Shown: positions 40,209 through 49,039 of the stretch, in pieces | Position numbering within the stretch: position 1 is the first letter of the stretch | Layout of the letters: each line of letters begins with the position of its first letter | Assembly: GCF_006439395.2 (NCBI RefSeq) | Contig: NZ_CP083950.1 | Coordinates: forward strand, 1,178,001-1,242,000 | DNA length: 64,000 nt | Direction of reading: 5' to 3' | Source: Mesorhizobium sp. B4-1-4 | GTDB lineage: Bacteria > Pseudomonadota > Alphaproteobacteria > Rhizobiales > Rhizobiaceae | Translations under genes and position numbers: made by a program | The notes under the pieces: generated by a model | The model's database searches: none | Told to the model about the DNA's origin: nothing | The model's input: only the letters and a program-made list of their open reading frames with translations

Positions 40209-41102
40209 ATGAGTGCGACGACAGGCACGTTGAATTCGACACAGCGGATGGACAGCACCGCAGCCATCGCCGTTGTGCTGACCGTGGTCGGCTGGGCATC
40301 CGCCTTTCCGGCTATCCGTACCGGCCTTGCGTCCTTCCAGCCGCTGGAGCTTGGCGCGCTGCGCTTTGCCATAGCCGCCGTGCCTGCGGCGATCTTCCTT
40401 GCCGTCAAGCGCCCGGCGCTGCCCCGAATGGGCGAGTTGTGGCGCTTCGGCTTTGGTGGCGCCGTCTTCGTGGCGCTCTATACGGCGATGCTCAATTTCG
40501 GCGAACTGACCGTCTCCGCGGGTGCGGCCGGCTTCATCATCAATGTCAGCCCGATCTTCACCGCGATCATGGCGATGGCGCTCCTGGGTGAGCGTTTCTC
40601 CGGCATGGCATGGGTCGGCACGGCCATTTCCTTCGCCGGCATTGGCATCATTGCCGTGGCCGACGGCCATGGCCTGCACTTCAACGTCGGCGCGCTGCTG
40701 GTACTCGGCTCCGCGCTCTGCTCGTCCGTCAACACCATCGTCCAGAAGCCGCTTTTTGCGCGCCATCATCCGCTGACCATCTCGGCCTCCAACATGGTGC
40801 TCGGCGCGCTCTGCCTGTCGCCCTTCCTACCCACGGCTCTTTCGCAGGCGAGGGTCGCCAACACGGCCGGGCTGGGCGCCGTCATCTTCCTTGGCATCGT
40901 GCCAAGCCTGATTGCCTACGCGGCCTGGGCGACGGCCCTGTCGCGTCTGCCGGCGGCGCGTGCTTCGAATTTTCTCTACCTTGTCTCGCCGATGTCCGCC
41001 CTGATCGGCTTCTTCTGGCTGGGCGAAGTGCCGACGCTGCTCGGCATCCTCGGCGCCGCGCTGGCGCTCGGCGGCGTCATCGTGGTAAATTTGAAGAGGT
41101 AA
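40209..41102 (+). CDS. EamA/DMT-family transporter
   Basis: A 297-residue, ten-helix inner-membrane protein with two EamA repeats. The first half has VVGWASAFPAIRTGLASFQP and LLGERFSGMAWVGTAISFAG; the second has LSRLPAARASNFLYLVSPMS and FWLGEVPTLLGILGAALALG. It probably exports an amino acid or related metabolite. The ATG at 40209 follows GTGAG. Control by the divergent LysR protein is inferred from the arrangement. Confidence 0.9.
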   Translation: MSATTGTLNSTQRMDSTAAIAVVLTVVGWASAFPAIRTGLASFQPLELGALRFAIAAVPAAIFLAVKRPALPRMGELWRFGFGGAVFVALYTAMLNFGELTVSAGAAGFIINVSPIFTAIMAMALLGERFSGMAWVGTAISFAGIGIIAVADGHGLHFNVGALLVLGSALCSSVNTIVQKPLFARHHPLTISASNMVLGALCLSPFLPTALSQARVANTAGLGAVIFLGIVPSLIAYAAWATALSRLPAARASNFLYLVSPMSALIGFFWLGEVPTLLGILGAALALGGVIVVNLKR

Positions 41103-41226
41103 GACAAAGAGTTGGAGCCGTTTGCGGACTCAAGATCGCAAGCCGCCACGATCACTGGTTGATGCAGACACCCGCCAGCCGGATGGCTATGCTGAGCCGG
41201 CAGCCGTCGGCCGCCGCTGGGCAAAA

Positions 41227-43116
41227 TCACCGCCGCCCGAACAGCCTCTCGATATCGGCCAGCTTGAGCTCGATATAGGTCGGACGGCCATGGTTACAGG
41301 TGCCGGAACCCGGCGTCGCCTCCATCTGGCGCAGCAGCGCGTTCATTTCCTCGGCCTTGAGCAGCCGGCCGGAGCGCACCGAGCCGTGGCAGGCCATGGT
41401 CGCGGCTATTCTGTCCAGCCGTTCCTTGAGCGTGTCGACCGTGTCGTTGTCGGCGATCTCGTCGGCGAGATCCCGCACCAGTTGCTGGACGTTGGTTTCG
41501 CCCAGCATCGACGGCGTCTCACGTACGGCAACGGCGCCCGGGCCGAAGCGCTCGATGCCGAAGCCGAAGCGGGCGAGCGTTTCGGAGTGCATGGCCAGCC
41601 GCTCGGCGTCCTCCTCCGGCAGGTCGATGATCTCCGGCAGAAGCAGGATCTGCGAGGGCACCGGCCGCGAGTGCAGGGCATTCTTCAGCGCTTCATAGAC
41701 CAGTCGCTCGTGTGCGGCGTGCTGGTCGACGATGACGAGTGAATCCCTTGTCTGGGCAACGATGTAGTTTTCATGCACCTGGGCTCGTGCCGCACCGAGC
41801 ACCGTGCCAAGCAGCGTCTCTGTCGCTTCACTCTGCCCTGCGCGTGTATCGGCGCTTGCAAGTGTGCCGGTATCGAACGCCGCCTGGTCGGGTTCACCAA
41901 AGCCGCCGTGCCTTGCGCTGGCGCGTTCAAAGCCCGAGCCTTCGAGTTGCATGTCGAGCGGCCGCAGCGGCGAGCGCGAAGGGTCGAAGCCGGCCGGACC
42001 GGAGGCTCGGTAAGCCGCTTCGTAGCTGCAATGGCCGTTGGCCGGGCCGCCGTGATCATAGGATGCGGCACCTGGCCGGAACGCCGCCATCATGCCCGCG
42101 GCACCGGTGGTGGCTGAGCGGATACCCGCCTCGGCCAGGGCCTGGCGGATGGCGCCGACGATCAGCCCGCGCACCAGGCCCGGATCCCGGAAGCGCACAT
42201 CGGCCTTGGCCGGGTGCACATTGACGTCGACAATGGCCGGATCGAGCGACAGAAACAGCACCGTCACCGCGTGGCGGTCGCGCGGCAGGACATCGGCGAA
42301 GGCGCCGCGGATGGCACCGGCAATCAGCTTGTCACGCACCGGCCTGCCGTTGACATAGGCATATTGCTGCAGCGCGTTGGCGCGGGTGAAGGACGGGATC
42401 GAGACATGGCCGGTCAGATGCACGCCTTCGCGCATCGCATCGATGGCAATGGAATTGTCGGGAAAGTCAGCTCCCATCACCTGGGCGACGCGGCGCAGGC
42501 TGCCTTCCGGACTGTCGTCGGCCACTGGCAATTCCAGCGTCGAGCGGTCGGAACCGGCCAGCGTGAACCGAACGGCGGGGAAGGCGATGGCGATGCGCTT
42601 GACCACGTCGCTGGTTGCCGAACTTTCGGCACGCTCGCCCTTCATGAACTTGAGCCTTGCCGGCGTCGCGAAAAACAGGTCGCGCACCTCGACCGTCGTG
42701 CCGCGATTGGCGGCCGCCGGCCTGATGGGCAGGACGCGGCCGCCCTCGATGCCGATTTCCGCGGCGCTGTCGCCGAAAGCCGTGCGCGACCGGATCGACA
42801 GCCGCGACACTGAGCCGATCGATGGCAGCGCTTCGCCGCGAAAGCCGAGCGAGCGGATGTCATGAATGTCCTCGGCGAGCTTGGAGGTGCAGTGACGCGC
42901 GATCGCCAATGAAAGCTCTTGTTCGGGGATGCCGGAGCCGTCATCGGTGACGCGGATCAGGCTCAGCCCGCCGCCGGCGGTGACGACCTCGACGCGTGAT
43001 GCGCCGGCATCGAGCGCATTCTCGACCAGCTCTTTGACCACGCTCGCCGGACGCTCGATGACTTCGCCGGCGGCGATCTGGTTGATCATTGTTTCGGAAA
43101 GCTGGCGGATAGGCAT
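41227..43116 (-). CDS. mutL: DNA mismatch repair protein MutL
   Basis: A 629-residue mismatch-repair ATPase/endonuclease. The GHKL ATPase region has [39 protein letters not shown] and [12 protein letters not shown]. The C-terminal domain keeps the endonuclease motif [12 protein letters not shown] (DQHA-x2-E-x4-E) and the CNHGRP motif, so this is a nicking MutL as in organisms without MutH. The frame starts 10 codons earlier, but ATG 43116 gives the standard [14 protein letters not shown]. Confidence 0.96.
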   Translation of the reverse strand: MPIRQLSETMINQIAAGEVIERPASVVKELVENALDAGASRVEVVTAGGGLSLIRVTDDGSGIPEQELSLAIARHCTSKLAEDIHDIRSLGFRGEALPSIGSVSRLSIRSRTAFGDSAAEIGIEGGRVLPIRPAAANRGTTVEVRDLFFATPARLKFMKGERAESSATSDVVKRIAIAFPAVRFTLAGSDRSTLELPVADDSPEGSLRRVAQVMGADFPDNSIAIDAMREGVHLTGHVSIPSFTRANALQQYAYVNGRPVRDKLIAGAIRGAFADVLPRDRHAVTVLFLSLDPAIVDVNVHPAKADVRFRDPGLVRGLIVGAIRQALAEAGIRSATTGAAGMMAAFRPGAASYDHGGPANGHCSYEAAYRASGPAGFDPSRSPLRPLDMQLEGSGFERASARHGGFGEPDQAAFDTGTLASADTRAGQSEATETLLGTVLGAARAQVHENYIVAQTRDSLVIVDQHAAHERLVYEALKNALHSRPVPSQILLLPEIIDLPEEDAERLAMHSETLARFGFGIERFGPGAVAVRETPSMLGETNVQQLVRDLADEIADNDTVDTLKERLDRIAATMACHGSVRSGRLLKAEEMNALLRQMEATPGSGTCNHGRPTYIELKLADIERLFGRR

Positions 43117-43176
43117 GCGGCGATTATAGGCGGATTCGGCACCCATGCGAGAGGGCAGAATCTTGCGGACGATGGA

Positions 43177-44139
43177 TCAGTTCGTGGCGCGGATTTCGCG
43201 CACGCCTTTGTGCAGCCGTCGCCGGAGCAGATTGCGCAGCGTTACCCCGTCGCCGTAGCCGACCTTGGCAGCAATATGGTCGACGCTGTCGGACGTCGTC
43301 TTCAAGAGATGCACCGCTTGCTCGACACGGAGATCCTGGAAATAGGACAGCGGTGTCTTGCCGAGCACCTCGTTGACGCGCCGCGACAGCGTACGCTTGC
43401 TGGCGCCAAGGGCTGCGGCTGCGTCATCGAGACTGAAGCCACCCGCAAGATGCTCGCGCGCCCAGCGCTCGAAGCGCTCGACCAGCGGGTTCGAATGGGC
43501 GAGGTGGTCTGAGATGGCATAGGCTGATTGCAACGGCCGGCTGTCGACGATCAGGTATTTCGCCGTCAGCGCCGCCAGTTCCGGGCTCGTCTGCCGGACC
43601 ACCATCAGAGCGAGGTCGATATGGCCAAGTGCTGCCCCGGCGGTGACGAACTGCCCGTCATTGACCAGCATGCGCGCCGCGTCGAGCCGCACTTGCGGGT
43701 AGCGCTGCCGGAACATCGGTGCCAGCCACCATGTCGTGGTTGATGGCCGCCGGTCGAGCAGGCCGGTCTCCGCCAGCACAAAGGTGCCGATACAGGCCGC
43801 ACCAATGCGAGCGCCGGTTTCGGCAGCACCGCGCAAGGCTGCTACCGCGTCCGCGATATCTGGCCTGAGCAGCGCTAGCCCGAGCGGCTCAGGCATCTTC
43901 TGGCCGAGTGCTGGAATGAGCAGCCAGTCCGGCGCCGGCTCAGAGCCGATCCTGGTCACCGGCACTTGCAGGCCTTGACCGGTAAACACCGTGTCCCTGA
44001 CGCCGACAATGGTCGTGCTGAGGTGGGCGGGCGGCGTCGGCAACAGCCCGGCCAATTCGTTGGCGGTGCCGAAAACGTCGAGCACCGTAGCGAGACCAGT
44101 ATCAAAGGCACCATCGAGAACAAGCACGGAAATATTCAT
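43177..44139 (-). CDS. GlxA-family AraC regulator with DJ-1/PfpI-like domain
   Basis: A 320-residue regulator. Residues about 1-170 are a class I glutamine-amidotransferase-like (DJ-1/PfpI) sensor domain with GARIGAACIGTFVLAETGLL, where Cys sits at the nucleophile-elbow position. Residues about 220-320 are an AraC domain with two helix-turn-helices (LDDAAAALGASKRTLSRRVN; VDHIAAKVGYGDGVTLRNLL). The ATG at 44139 lies inside a 12-bp inverted repeat. It is divergent from a small monooxygenase gene that is its likely target. Confidence 0.92.
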   Translation of the reverse strand: MNISVLVLDGAFDTGLATVLDVFGTANELAGLLPTPPAHLSTTIVGVRDTVFTGQGLQVPVTRIGSEPAPDWLLIPALGQKMPEPLGLALLRPDIADAVAALRGAAETGARIGAACIGTFVLAETGLLDRRPSTTTWWLAPMFRQRYPQVRLDAARMLVNDGQFVTAGAALGHIDLALMVVRQTSPELAALTAKYLIVDSRPLQSAYAISDHLAHSNPLVERFERWAREHLAGGFSLDDAAAALGASKRTLSRRVNEVLGKTPLSYFQDLRVEQAVHLLKTTSDSVDHIAAKVGYGDGVTLRNLLRRRLHKGVREIRATN

Positions 44140-44173
44140 GGCAAGAATGATATCAAAGAAGTCATTTTTGCCA
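44139..44173. promoter_or_regulatory. Inverted repeat TGGCAAGAATGA-N11-TCATTTTTGCCA, candidate AraC-type operator
   Basis: Left arm 44139-44150 and right arm 44162-44173 match at 11 of 12 positions, centre-to-centre about 23 bases (two helical turns). The repeat covers the start codon of the GlxA-type gene and lies 80 bases upstream of the divergent monooxygenase gene, so one site could serve both. Confidence 0.65.
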
Positions 44174-44252
44174 ATACGGTTTTCGCGGCATTCCTGCGAC
44201 GCTGCTGTCGACGGCCAGCTCGGCCGCACGAAACAGCAACTGGAGAAGTCAG

Positions 44253-44561
44253 ATGATCAAGCTCGCTTTGTTCGCACGTTTTGAGGCCAAGCCCGGCAAG
44301 GAGAAGGACGTCGCCGCATTCCTGAGCGCGGGATTGCAGATGGCCAACCAGGAAGCCAAGACGCCGATCTGGTTTGCCTTGCAGCTCTCGCCAACGGTTT
44401 TTGGCGTCTTCGATGCCTTCCATGACGAGACTGGGCGGCAGGCGCATCTCACCGGCGAGATCGCCAAGGCGCTGATGGCCAATGCCGAAGCGCTGTTCGT
44501 CGGTCCGCCGACCATTGATAAAATTGACGTCCTTGGCCTGAAGAATGACGGTTCTGTCTGA
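44253..44561 (+). CDS. Small ABM-fold monooxygenase (putative quinol/antibiotic monooxygenase)
   Basis: A 102-residue protein of the antibiotic-biosynthesis-monooxygenase ferredoxin-like fold. LALFARFEAKPGKEKDVAAF is the opening strand-helix, with WFALQLSPTVFGVFDAFHDE and RQAHLTGEIAKALMANA following. Such proteins work as dimers, often on quinols or as heme/aldehyde-handling enzymes; the substrate is unknown. It is probably controlled by the divergent GlxA-type regulator. Confidence 0.85.
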   Translation: MIKLALFARFEAKPGKEKDVAAFLSAGLQMANQEAKTPIWFALQLSPTVFGVFDAFHDETGRQAHLTGEIAKALMANAEALFVGPPTIDKIDVLGLKNDGSV

Positions 44562-44570
44562 ACTGCTAAG

Positions 44571-44620
44571 GCATGTCGCCCAACAGTGGCCCGGGCTTTT
44601 GGGCGACATGCACCAAAAAA
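44571..44620 (+). repeat. Short dispersed repeat (GCATGTCGCCCAA type), copy C, with perfect 13-bp hairpin
   Basis: GCATGTCGCCCAA (44571-44583) and TTGGGCGACATGC (44599-44611) form a perfect 13-bp stem with a 15-base loop, followed by an A-rich stretch. It lies between the convergent monooxygenase and LysR genes and can act as terminator. The left arm matches the repeats at 17600 and 20693. Confidence 0.8.
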
Positions 44621-44672
44621 CAAAGAGTTCAAGCACCGCAATCCGGTTGCCAGGTTGCAGCATTAGGCCGCC

Positions 44673-45575
44673 TCACGCCTGCGCCAACAGCCAATCCCTT
44701 ACCTTGCGCGCATTGTCGCTGAGCTCGCGGTTCTTCGGCCAGATGACGTAGAACGCCGTGCCCGTCTTCATCACGTGGTCCGTCACCGGCACCAGCAGCC
44801 CGGTCGACAGCAGCCGCTCGACAAGGTGGCGCCAGCCGAGCGCGATGCCTTGTCCTTCCATGACGGCCTGGATCACGATCGCGTAATCATTGATGCGCAA
44901 GCCACGCTCGGCATTACGCAGGCTGGCTCCGGCCGACTGGAACCATTCGTCCCAGTTCGGGGCCTCGCGATAGGGCTCCTCCAGATGGATAAGGCGATGT
45001 GTCGCCAACTGCTCCACAGTCTCAGGCCTGCCGAATTTGGCGAGGTAGCTGGGGCCCGCGACCGGAAAAATCTCTTCGTCGGAGAGCGATAGCGAATGAT
45101 AGTCCGGCCAGTCGCGTGGCACGCCTCCACGCACGGCGAGCGGAATGCCTTCGGCGATGATGTCGAGATCGCGGTCGCCGGTCTGGATGCGAAGGTCGAT
45201 CCCCGGCAATTCGTCGCGAAACCGCTGCAGGCGCGGCATCATCCAGAACGAACCGAAGGCCGTCGAGGCGGCAAGCGTCACATGGCCGCCAGTCGCCTGC
45301 AGGCGCAGGTCCTCCGCCGACTTGCGGATGTGGGAAAGGCCAAGCGAGACATCGGCATGAAAGCGCTCGCCTGCCTCGGTCAGGCTGACCTGGCGATGGC
45401 GGCGCTGGAAGAGCTGGGCGCCAAGCTGTTCCTCCAGGCCGCGCACGGCATAGGAAACGGCAGCCTGGGTCATGCCGAGCTCGCGCCCGGCGGCGGTGAA
45501 ACTCGACAACCGGCCCGCAGCCTCGAAGACGATCAGGCTGCCGGCGGAGGGCAAGAGGTGGCGCAGGCTTCGCAT
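44673..45575 (-). CDS. LysR-family regulator of the quaternary-amine cassette (GcvA-like)
   Basis: A 300-residue LysR protein. The helix-turn-helix is VFEAAGRLSSFTAAGRELGM with TQAAVSYAVRGLEEQL, then an effector domain of the GcvA type (GIDLRIQTGDRDLDIIAEGI; WDEWFQSAG). It is transcribed away from the mttB-like gene with 92 bases between starts, the classic LysR/target arrangement, so I infer control of the genes from 45668 onward. The inducer would plausibly be a betaine. The start codon lies inside an ATAAGC-N3-GCTTAT palindrome. Confidence 0.9.
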   Translation of the reverse strand: MRSLRHLLPSAGSLIVFEAAGRLSSFTAAGRELGMTQAAVSYAVRGLEEQLGAQLFQRRHRQVSLTEAGERFHADVSLGLSHIRKSAEDLRLQATGGHVTLAASTAFGSFWMMPRLQRFRDELPGIDLRIQTGDRDLDIIAEGIPLAVRGGVPRDWPDYHSLSLSDEEIFPVAGPSYLAKFGRPETVEQLATHRLIHLEEPYREAPNWDEWFQSAGASLRNAERGLRINDYAIVIQAVMEGQGIALGWRHLVERLLSTGLLVPVTDHVMKTGTAFYVIWPKNRELSDNARKVRDWLLAQA

Positions 45576-45588
45576 AAGCGCAGCTTAT
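45574..45588. promoter_or_regulatory. Inverted repeat ATAAGC-GCA-GCTTAT, candidate LysR site
   Basis: A perfect 6-bp inverted repeat with a 3-base spacer covering the LysR start codon and lying about 85 bases before the divergent mttB-like gene. LysR recognition sites have this interrupted dyad form; the exact T-N11-A core is not resolved. Confidence 0.5.
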
Positions 45589-45667
45589 ACAAGAGATCAG
45601 GATTTTCCAGCGTCACAGCCCCTTTTTGTCTGATTAGGCTGGCGGCCAAAAGAGGAATGGAGTTGCC

Positions 45668-47218
45668 ATGGACGCGCCGGCTGCTGAATTGACCGAATCG
45701 ACACACCGCCGTGGCGGCGGCCGTCTCGGGCGCAAGGCGCTCCGCAGCGCGCCGATTGCCTCTTTTCCGACCCTGGTGCGGCAGATTCCCGTCTACCAAA
45801 TGGTCCCGGACGAGGCGGTGGAGCTGATCCACGAAGCGTCGCTCTCCATCCTCGAAGAGGTGGGATGCGAATTCCGCGACGACGAGGCGATCGCAATGTG
45901 GAAGGCGGCCGGAGCGGACGTTTCCGAGACGCGCGTCCGCATCGACCGCGCCCTCCTGATGGAACTCGTTTCGAAGGTGCCGTCGGAGTTCACGCTCAAT
46001 GCGCGCAATCCGGAGCGCACGGTGCGCGTCGGCGGCAACAACTCGATCTTCGTGCCGATGTACGGCGCGCCCTATGTGCGGGACCTCGACAACGTCAGGC
46101 GCTACGGCACGCTGGCCGACCTTAACAACTTCCACAAGCTCGCCTACATGGCGCCGGCGCTGCACTCTTCGAGCTCGATCATCTGCGAGCCGATGGAAAT
46201 TCCGGTGCCGAAGCGCCACCTTCATATCATCCATTCGGCGCTGAAGCACTCCGACAAGCCTTTCATGGGCATCGTGACGTCAAAGGATCGCGCCGAAGAC
46301 ACGATGGCGATGGCCGGCATCGTGTTCGGCGAGGACTTTGTCCGCGATAACCCGGTGCTGGTATCGATCACAAACTGCAACTCGCCGCTGGTGTGGGACG
46401 CCACCATGCTGGACGCCATGAAGGTCTATGCACGTCACAACCAGCCGCTGATTCTCGCGCCCTTCGCCCTTTGCGGCGCCTCGACCTCGGCTTCCGCCGT
46501 CGGCGCGGTGGCGCAGGTCAATGCGGAAGCACTGGCCGGTGTCGCCTTCACCCAGTTGCTGCGTCCGGGTTCGCCGCAGATCTATGGGCAGTTCATGGTG
46601 ACGGTGGACATGAAGACCGGCGCTCCGATGGGCGGCACGCCGGAGGCGGCGCAGATGATGTATCTGATGGGAGCCCTGGCACGGAAGTACCGGCTGCCGT
46701 GGCGCACGTCCGGCTTCCATGTCGGGTCGAAGCTGAACGATGCCCAGGCGGGCTACGAGGCGAACATGCTCATGCATGCCGCCATCCTTGCCGGCGCCAA
46801 CTACATCTGGCACTCGGCCGGATGGCTCGAGGCTGGTCTCGCCTGCGGCTATTCGAAATTCGCCACAGACTGCGAGCAACTCGTCGGCTGGTACAAATAT
46901 GCCGGCGGGCTGTCTTTCGACGACTTCAAGGACGCGATGGCGGCGATCCGCGAGGTGGGGCCGCAGGGTCATTTCCTCGGCACCCAGCACACGCTTGACC
47001 ATTTCGAGCGGGCTTTCTTCATGCCCAGCATCATGGACTTCAATTCGTACGAACAATGGAATGCCGAAGGGGCAAAAGACCACGATGCACGCGGCCGTGA
47101 GAAAGCGCGCAACATGCTGGCCGACTACGAGGAGCCGAAGCTCGATGAGGGTATCGCCGAGGGTCTCGCAGACTTGATCGCGCGGCGCGAGGAGAAACTG
47201 CCGGACAGCGTTAGTTGA
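45668..47218 (+). CDS. MttB-family (trimethylamine methyltransferase superfamily) protein without pyrrolysine
   Basis: A 516-residue cytosolic protein of the MttB family, recognised from its overall composition: [80 protein letters not shown] and the TIM-barrel tail [20 protein letters not shown]. The frame is open throughout, with no internal TAG, so it is of the non-pyrrolysine branch, whose studied members demethylate glycine betaine, proline betaine or carnitine by moving the methyl group to a corrinoid protein. No corrinoid protein gene is in the window. The epimerase and flavoprotein downstream suggest a betaine substrate. GAGGAATGGAG precedes the ATG. Confidence 0.88.
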   Translation: MDAPAAELTESTHRRGGGRLGRKALRSAPIASFPTLVRQIPVYQMVPDEAVELIHEASLSILEEVGCEFRDDEAIAMWKAAGADVSETRVRIDRALLMELVSKVPSEFTLNARNPERTVRVGGNNSIFVPMYGAPYVRDLDNVRRYGTLADLNNFHKLAYMAPALHSSSSIICEPMEIPVPKRHLHIIHSALKHSDKPFMGIVTSKDRAEDTMAMAGIVFGEDFVRDNPVLVSITNCNSPLVWDATMLDAMKVYARHNQPLILAPFALCGASTSASAVGAVAQVNAEALAGVAFTQLLRPGSPQIYGQFMVTVDMKTGAPMGGTPEAAQMMYLMGALARKYRLPWRTSGFHVGSKLNDAQAGYEANMLMHAAILAGANYIWHSAGWLEAGLACGYSKFATDCEQLVGWYKYAGGLSFDDFKDAMAAIREVGPQGHFLGTQHTLDHFERAFFMPSIMDFNSYEQWNAEGAKDHDARGREKARNMLADYEEPKLDEGIAEGLADLIARREEKLPDSVS

Positions 47219-47262
47219 CGGAACGGGCGAAAGACCCGACGGAACCAATGGGAGAAGAAAAA

Positions 47263-48912
47263 ATGACACTCTACAGAAGCAATGGTGATCGCGTTCCAGC
47301 CGCTATCGAGGCGATGGCTGAAGAGACGCGCGCGGGTCGTATGGACCGGCGCGAGTTCCTGGCGCTGGCGAGCGCCTTCGGCGCATCGACGGCCGTGGCC
47401 TACGGGATGATCGGCCTTGCGGCGCCCCGGCAGGCTCTGGCCGAGGAACCGAAGAACGGCGGAACGCTGCATGTCTCGATGTCGGTGAAGGCGCAGAAGG
47501 ATCCCCGCACTTACGACTGGGTGGAAATGGCAAACATCACCCGCAGCTGGCTGGAACCGCTTGTCCGCTATACCAGACAATTCACCTTCGAACCGGTCCT
47601 GCTCGAAAGCTGGGACATCAATGACGACGCCACCGAATACACGCTGCATCTGCGCAAGGGCATCACCTGGAACAATGGCGATACCTTCAACGCCGATGAC
47701 GTGGTCTTCAACCTGACGCGCTGGTGCGAGAAGGGTGCTGCCGGTAATTCCATGGCCGCACGCGTCGGCGCGCTGATCGATGCCAAAACCGGCAAGGCCA
47801 GGGACGGCGCCATCACCAAGGTCGACGACAACACCGTCAAGCTGAAGCTCAGCGAACCCGACATCGCGATCATTCCAAACTTCACCGACTATCCGGCGCT
47901 TGTGGTCCACCGCAATTTCGATGCCGACGGGGCCGATCCGATCAAGAAGCCGATCGGCACTGGACCTTTTGAGCTGGTGTCCTACGCGGTTGGCACGAAG
48001 GCGGTCGTCAAGCGCCGCGAGAATGGCAAGTGGTGGGGCGGCGAGGCGCCGCTCGACGGTGTCGAATTCATCGACTACGGCACCGACTTTAACGCTTCGG
48101 TGAACGCCTTCGACTCCGGCGAGATCGACCTCAATTTCGAGACGCCCTCCGATTTCATCGACATCCTCGACAAGATGGGGCTGGTGAAATCGGAGGTCGC
48201 GACGGCGACCACGCTGGTTGCCCGGACCAACATCACGCACAAGCCGTATGACGACCAAAAGGTGCGCAACGCGCTGCAGATGGCCGTCGACAACAATGCC
48301 GTGCTCGAGCTCGGCTATAACGGGCGAGGCACGGTCGGTGAGAACCACCATGTCAGCCCGATCCACCCGGAATACTATCCGCTGCCCAAGAAGACCCGCG
48401 ACGCCGCCGGCGCCAAGAAGCTGATGGCCGAAGCCGGGCAGGCTGATTTCGAGCATGAACTGATCACCGTTGAGGACGACTGGCAAAAGGCCACGGGCGA
48501 CGCGATCGCCGGCCAATTGCGTGAGGCCGGCATCAAGGTGAAGCGCACGGTGCTGCCCGGCTCGACCTTCTGGAACGACTGGACGAAATACCCGTACTCG
48601 ATGACGATCTGGTACATGCGTCCGCTCGGCGTCCAGGTGCTGGCGCTCGGCTATCGCACCGGTGAGGCCTGGAATGAGACGGCCTACTCCAACCCTGAGT
48701 TCGATGCCAAGCTCAAGCAGGCGCTCTCGGTGATCGATGTCGCCAAGCGCAAAGAGGTGATGAAGGATGTCGAGCAGATCCTGCAGGATTCCGGCGTCAT
48801 CATTCAGCCCTTCTGGCAGAAGCTCTACAGCCACATGAACAAGAAAGTGAAGAACTACGGCGTTCACCAGACCTTCGAGATGGATCTCCAGAACGTCTGG
48901 CTGGACGCGTAA
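47263..48912 (+). CDS. Tat-exported ABC-type (family 5) substrate-binding protein
   Basis: A 549-residue periplasmic binding protein of the oligopeptide/nickel/glutathione type. A twin-arginine signal is clear: [16 protein letters not shown] with Arg29-Arg30, cleavage after APRQALA (about residue 60). The body has the family segment [20 protein letters not shown] with ADDVVFNL. Ligand is unknown; the cassette suggests a betaine or a conjugate of one. No permease or ATPase gene accompanies it here. The frame begins at 47215, but ATG 47263 follows GGGAGAAG. It starts 44 bases after the mttB-like stop. Confidence 0.9.
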   Translation: MTLYRSNGDRVPAAIEAMAEETRAGRMDRREFLALASAFGASTAVAYGMIGLAAPRQALAEEPKNGGTLHVSMSVKAQKDPRTYDWVEMANITRSWLEPLVRYTRQFTFEPVLLESWDINDDATEYTLHLRKGITWNNGDTFNADDVVFNLTRWCEKGAAGNSMAARVGALIDAKTGKARDGAITKVDDNTVKLKLSEPDIAIIPNFTDYPALVVHRNFDADGADPIKKPIGTGPFELVSYAVGTKAVVKRRENGKWWGGEAPLDGVEFIDYGTDFNASVNAFDSGEIDLNFETPSDFIDILDKMGLVKSEVATATTLVARTNITHKPYDDQKVRNALQMAVDNNAVLELGYNGRGTVGENHHVSPIHPEYYPLPKKTRDAAGAKKLMAEAGQADFEHELITVEDDWQKATGDAIAGQLREAGIKVKRTVLPGSTFWNDWTKYPYSMTIWYMRPLGVQVLALGYRTGEAWNETAYSNPEFDAKLKQALSVIDVAKRKEVMKDVEQILQDSGVIIQPFWQKLYSHMNKKVKNYGVHQTFEMDLQNVWLDA

Positions 48913-49039
48913 TTCCCGAGGCTTGGCCACAAGCTGTGCCGGCACCCTCCAAGGTGCCGGCGTTTCCCGTCTGGAGCATCGCGCGCGAGCGTCGGCACCA
49001 GGGGAAGTGTGCGGTCGCGCGTTGCAGGAGAGTGAGCGT

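Noticed and set aside
45668-47218. Pyrrolysine-containing MttB
   Set aside because: No in-frame TAG interrupts the gene, so pyrrolysine is not encoded.
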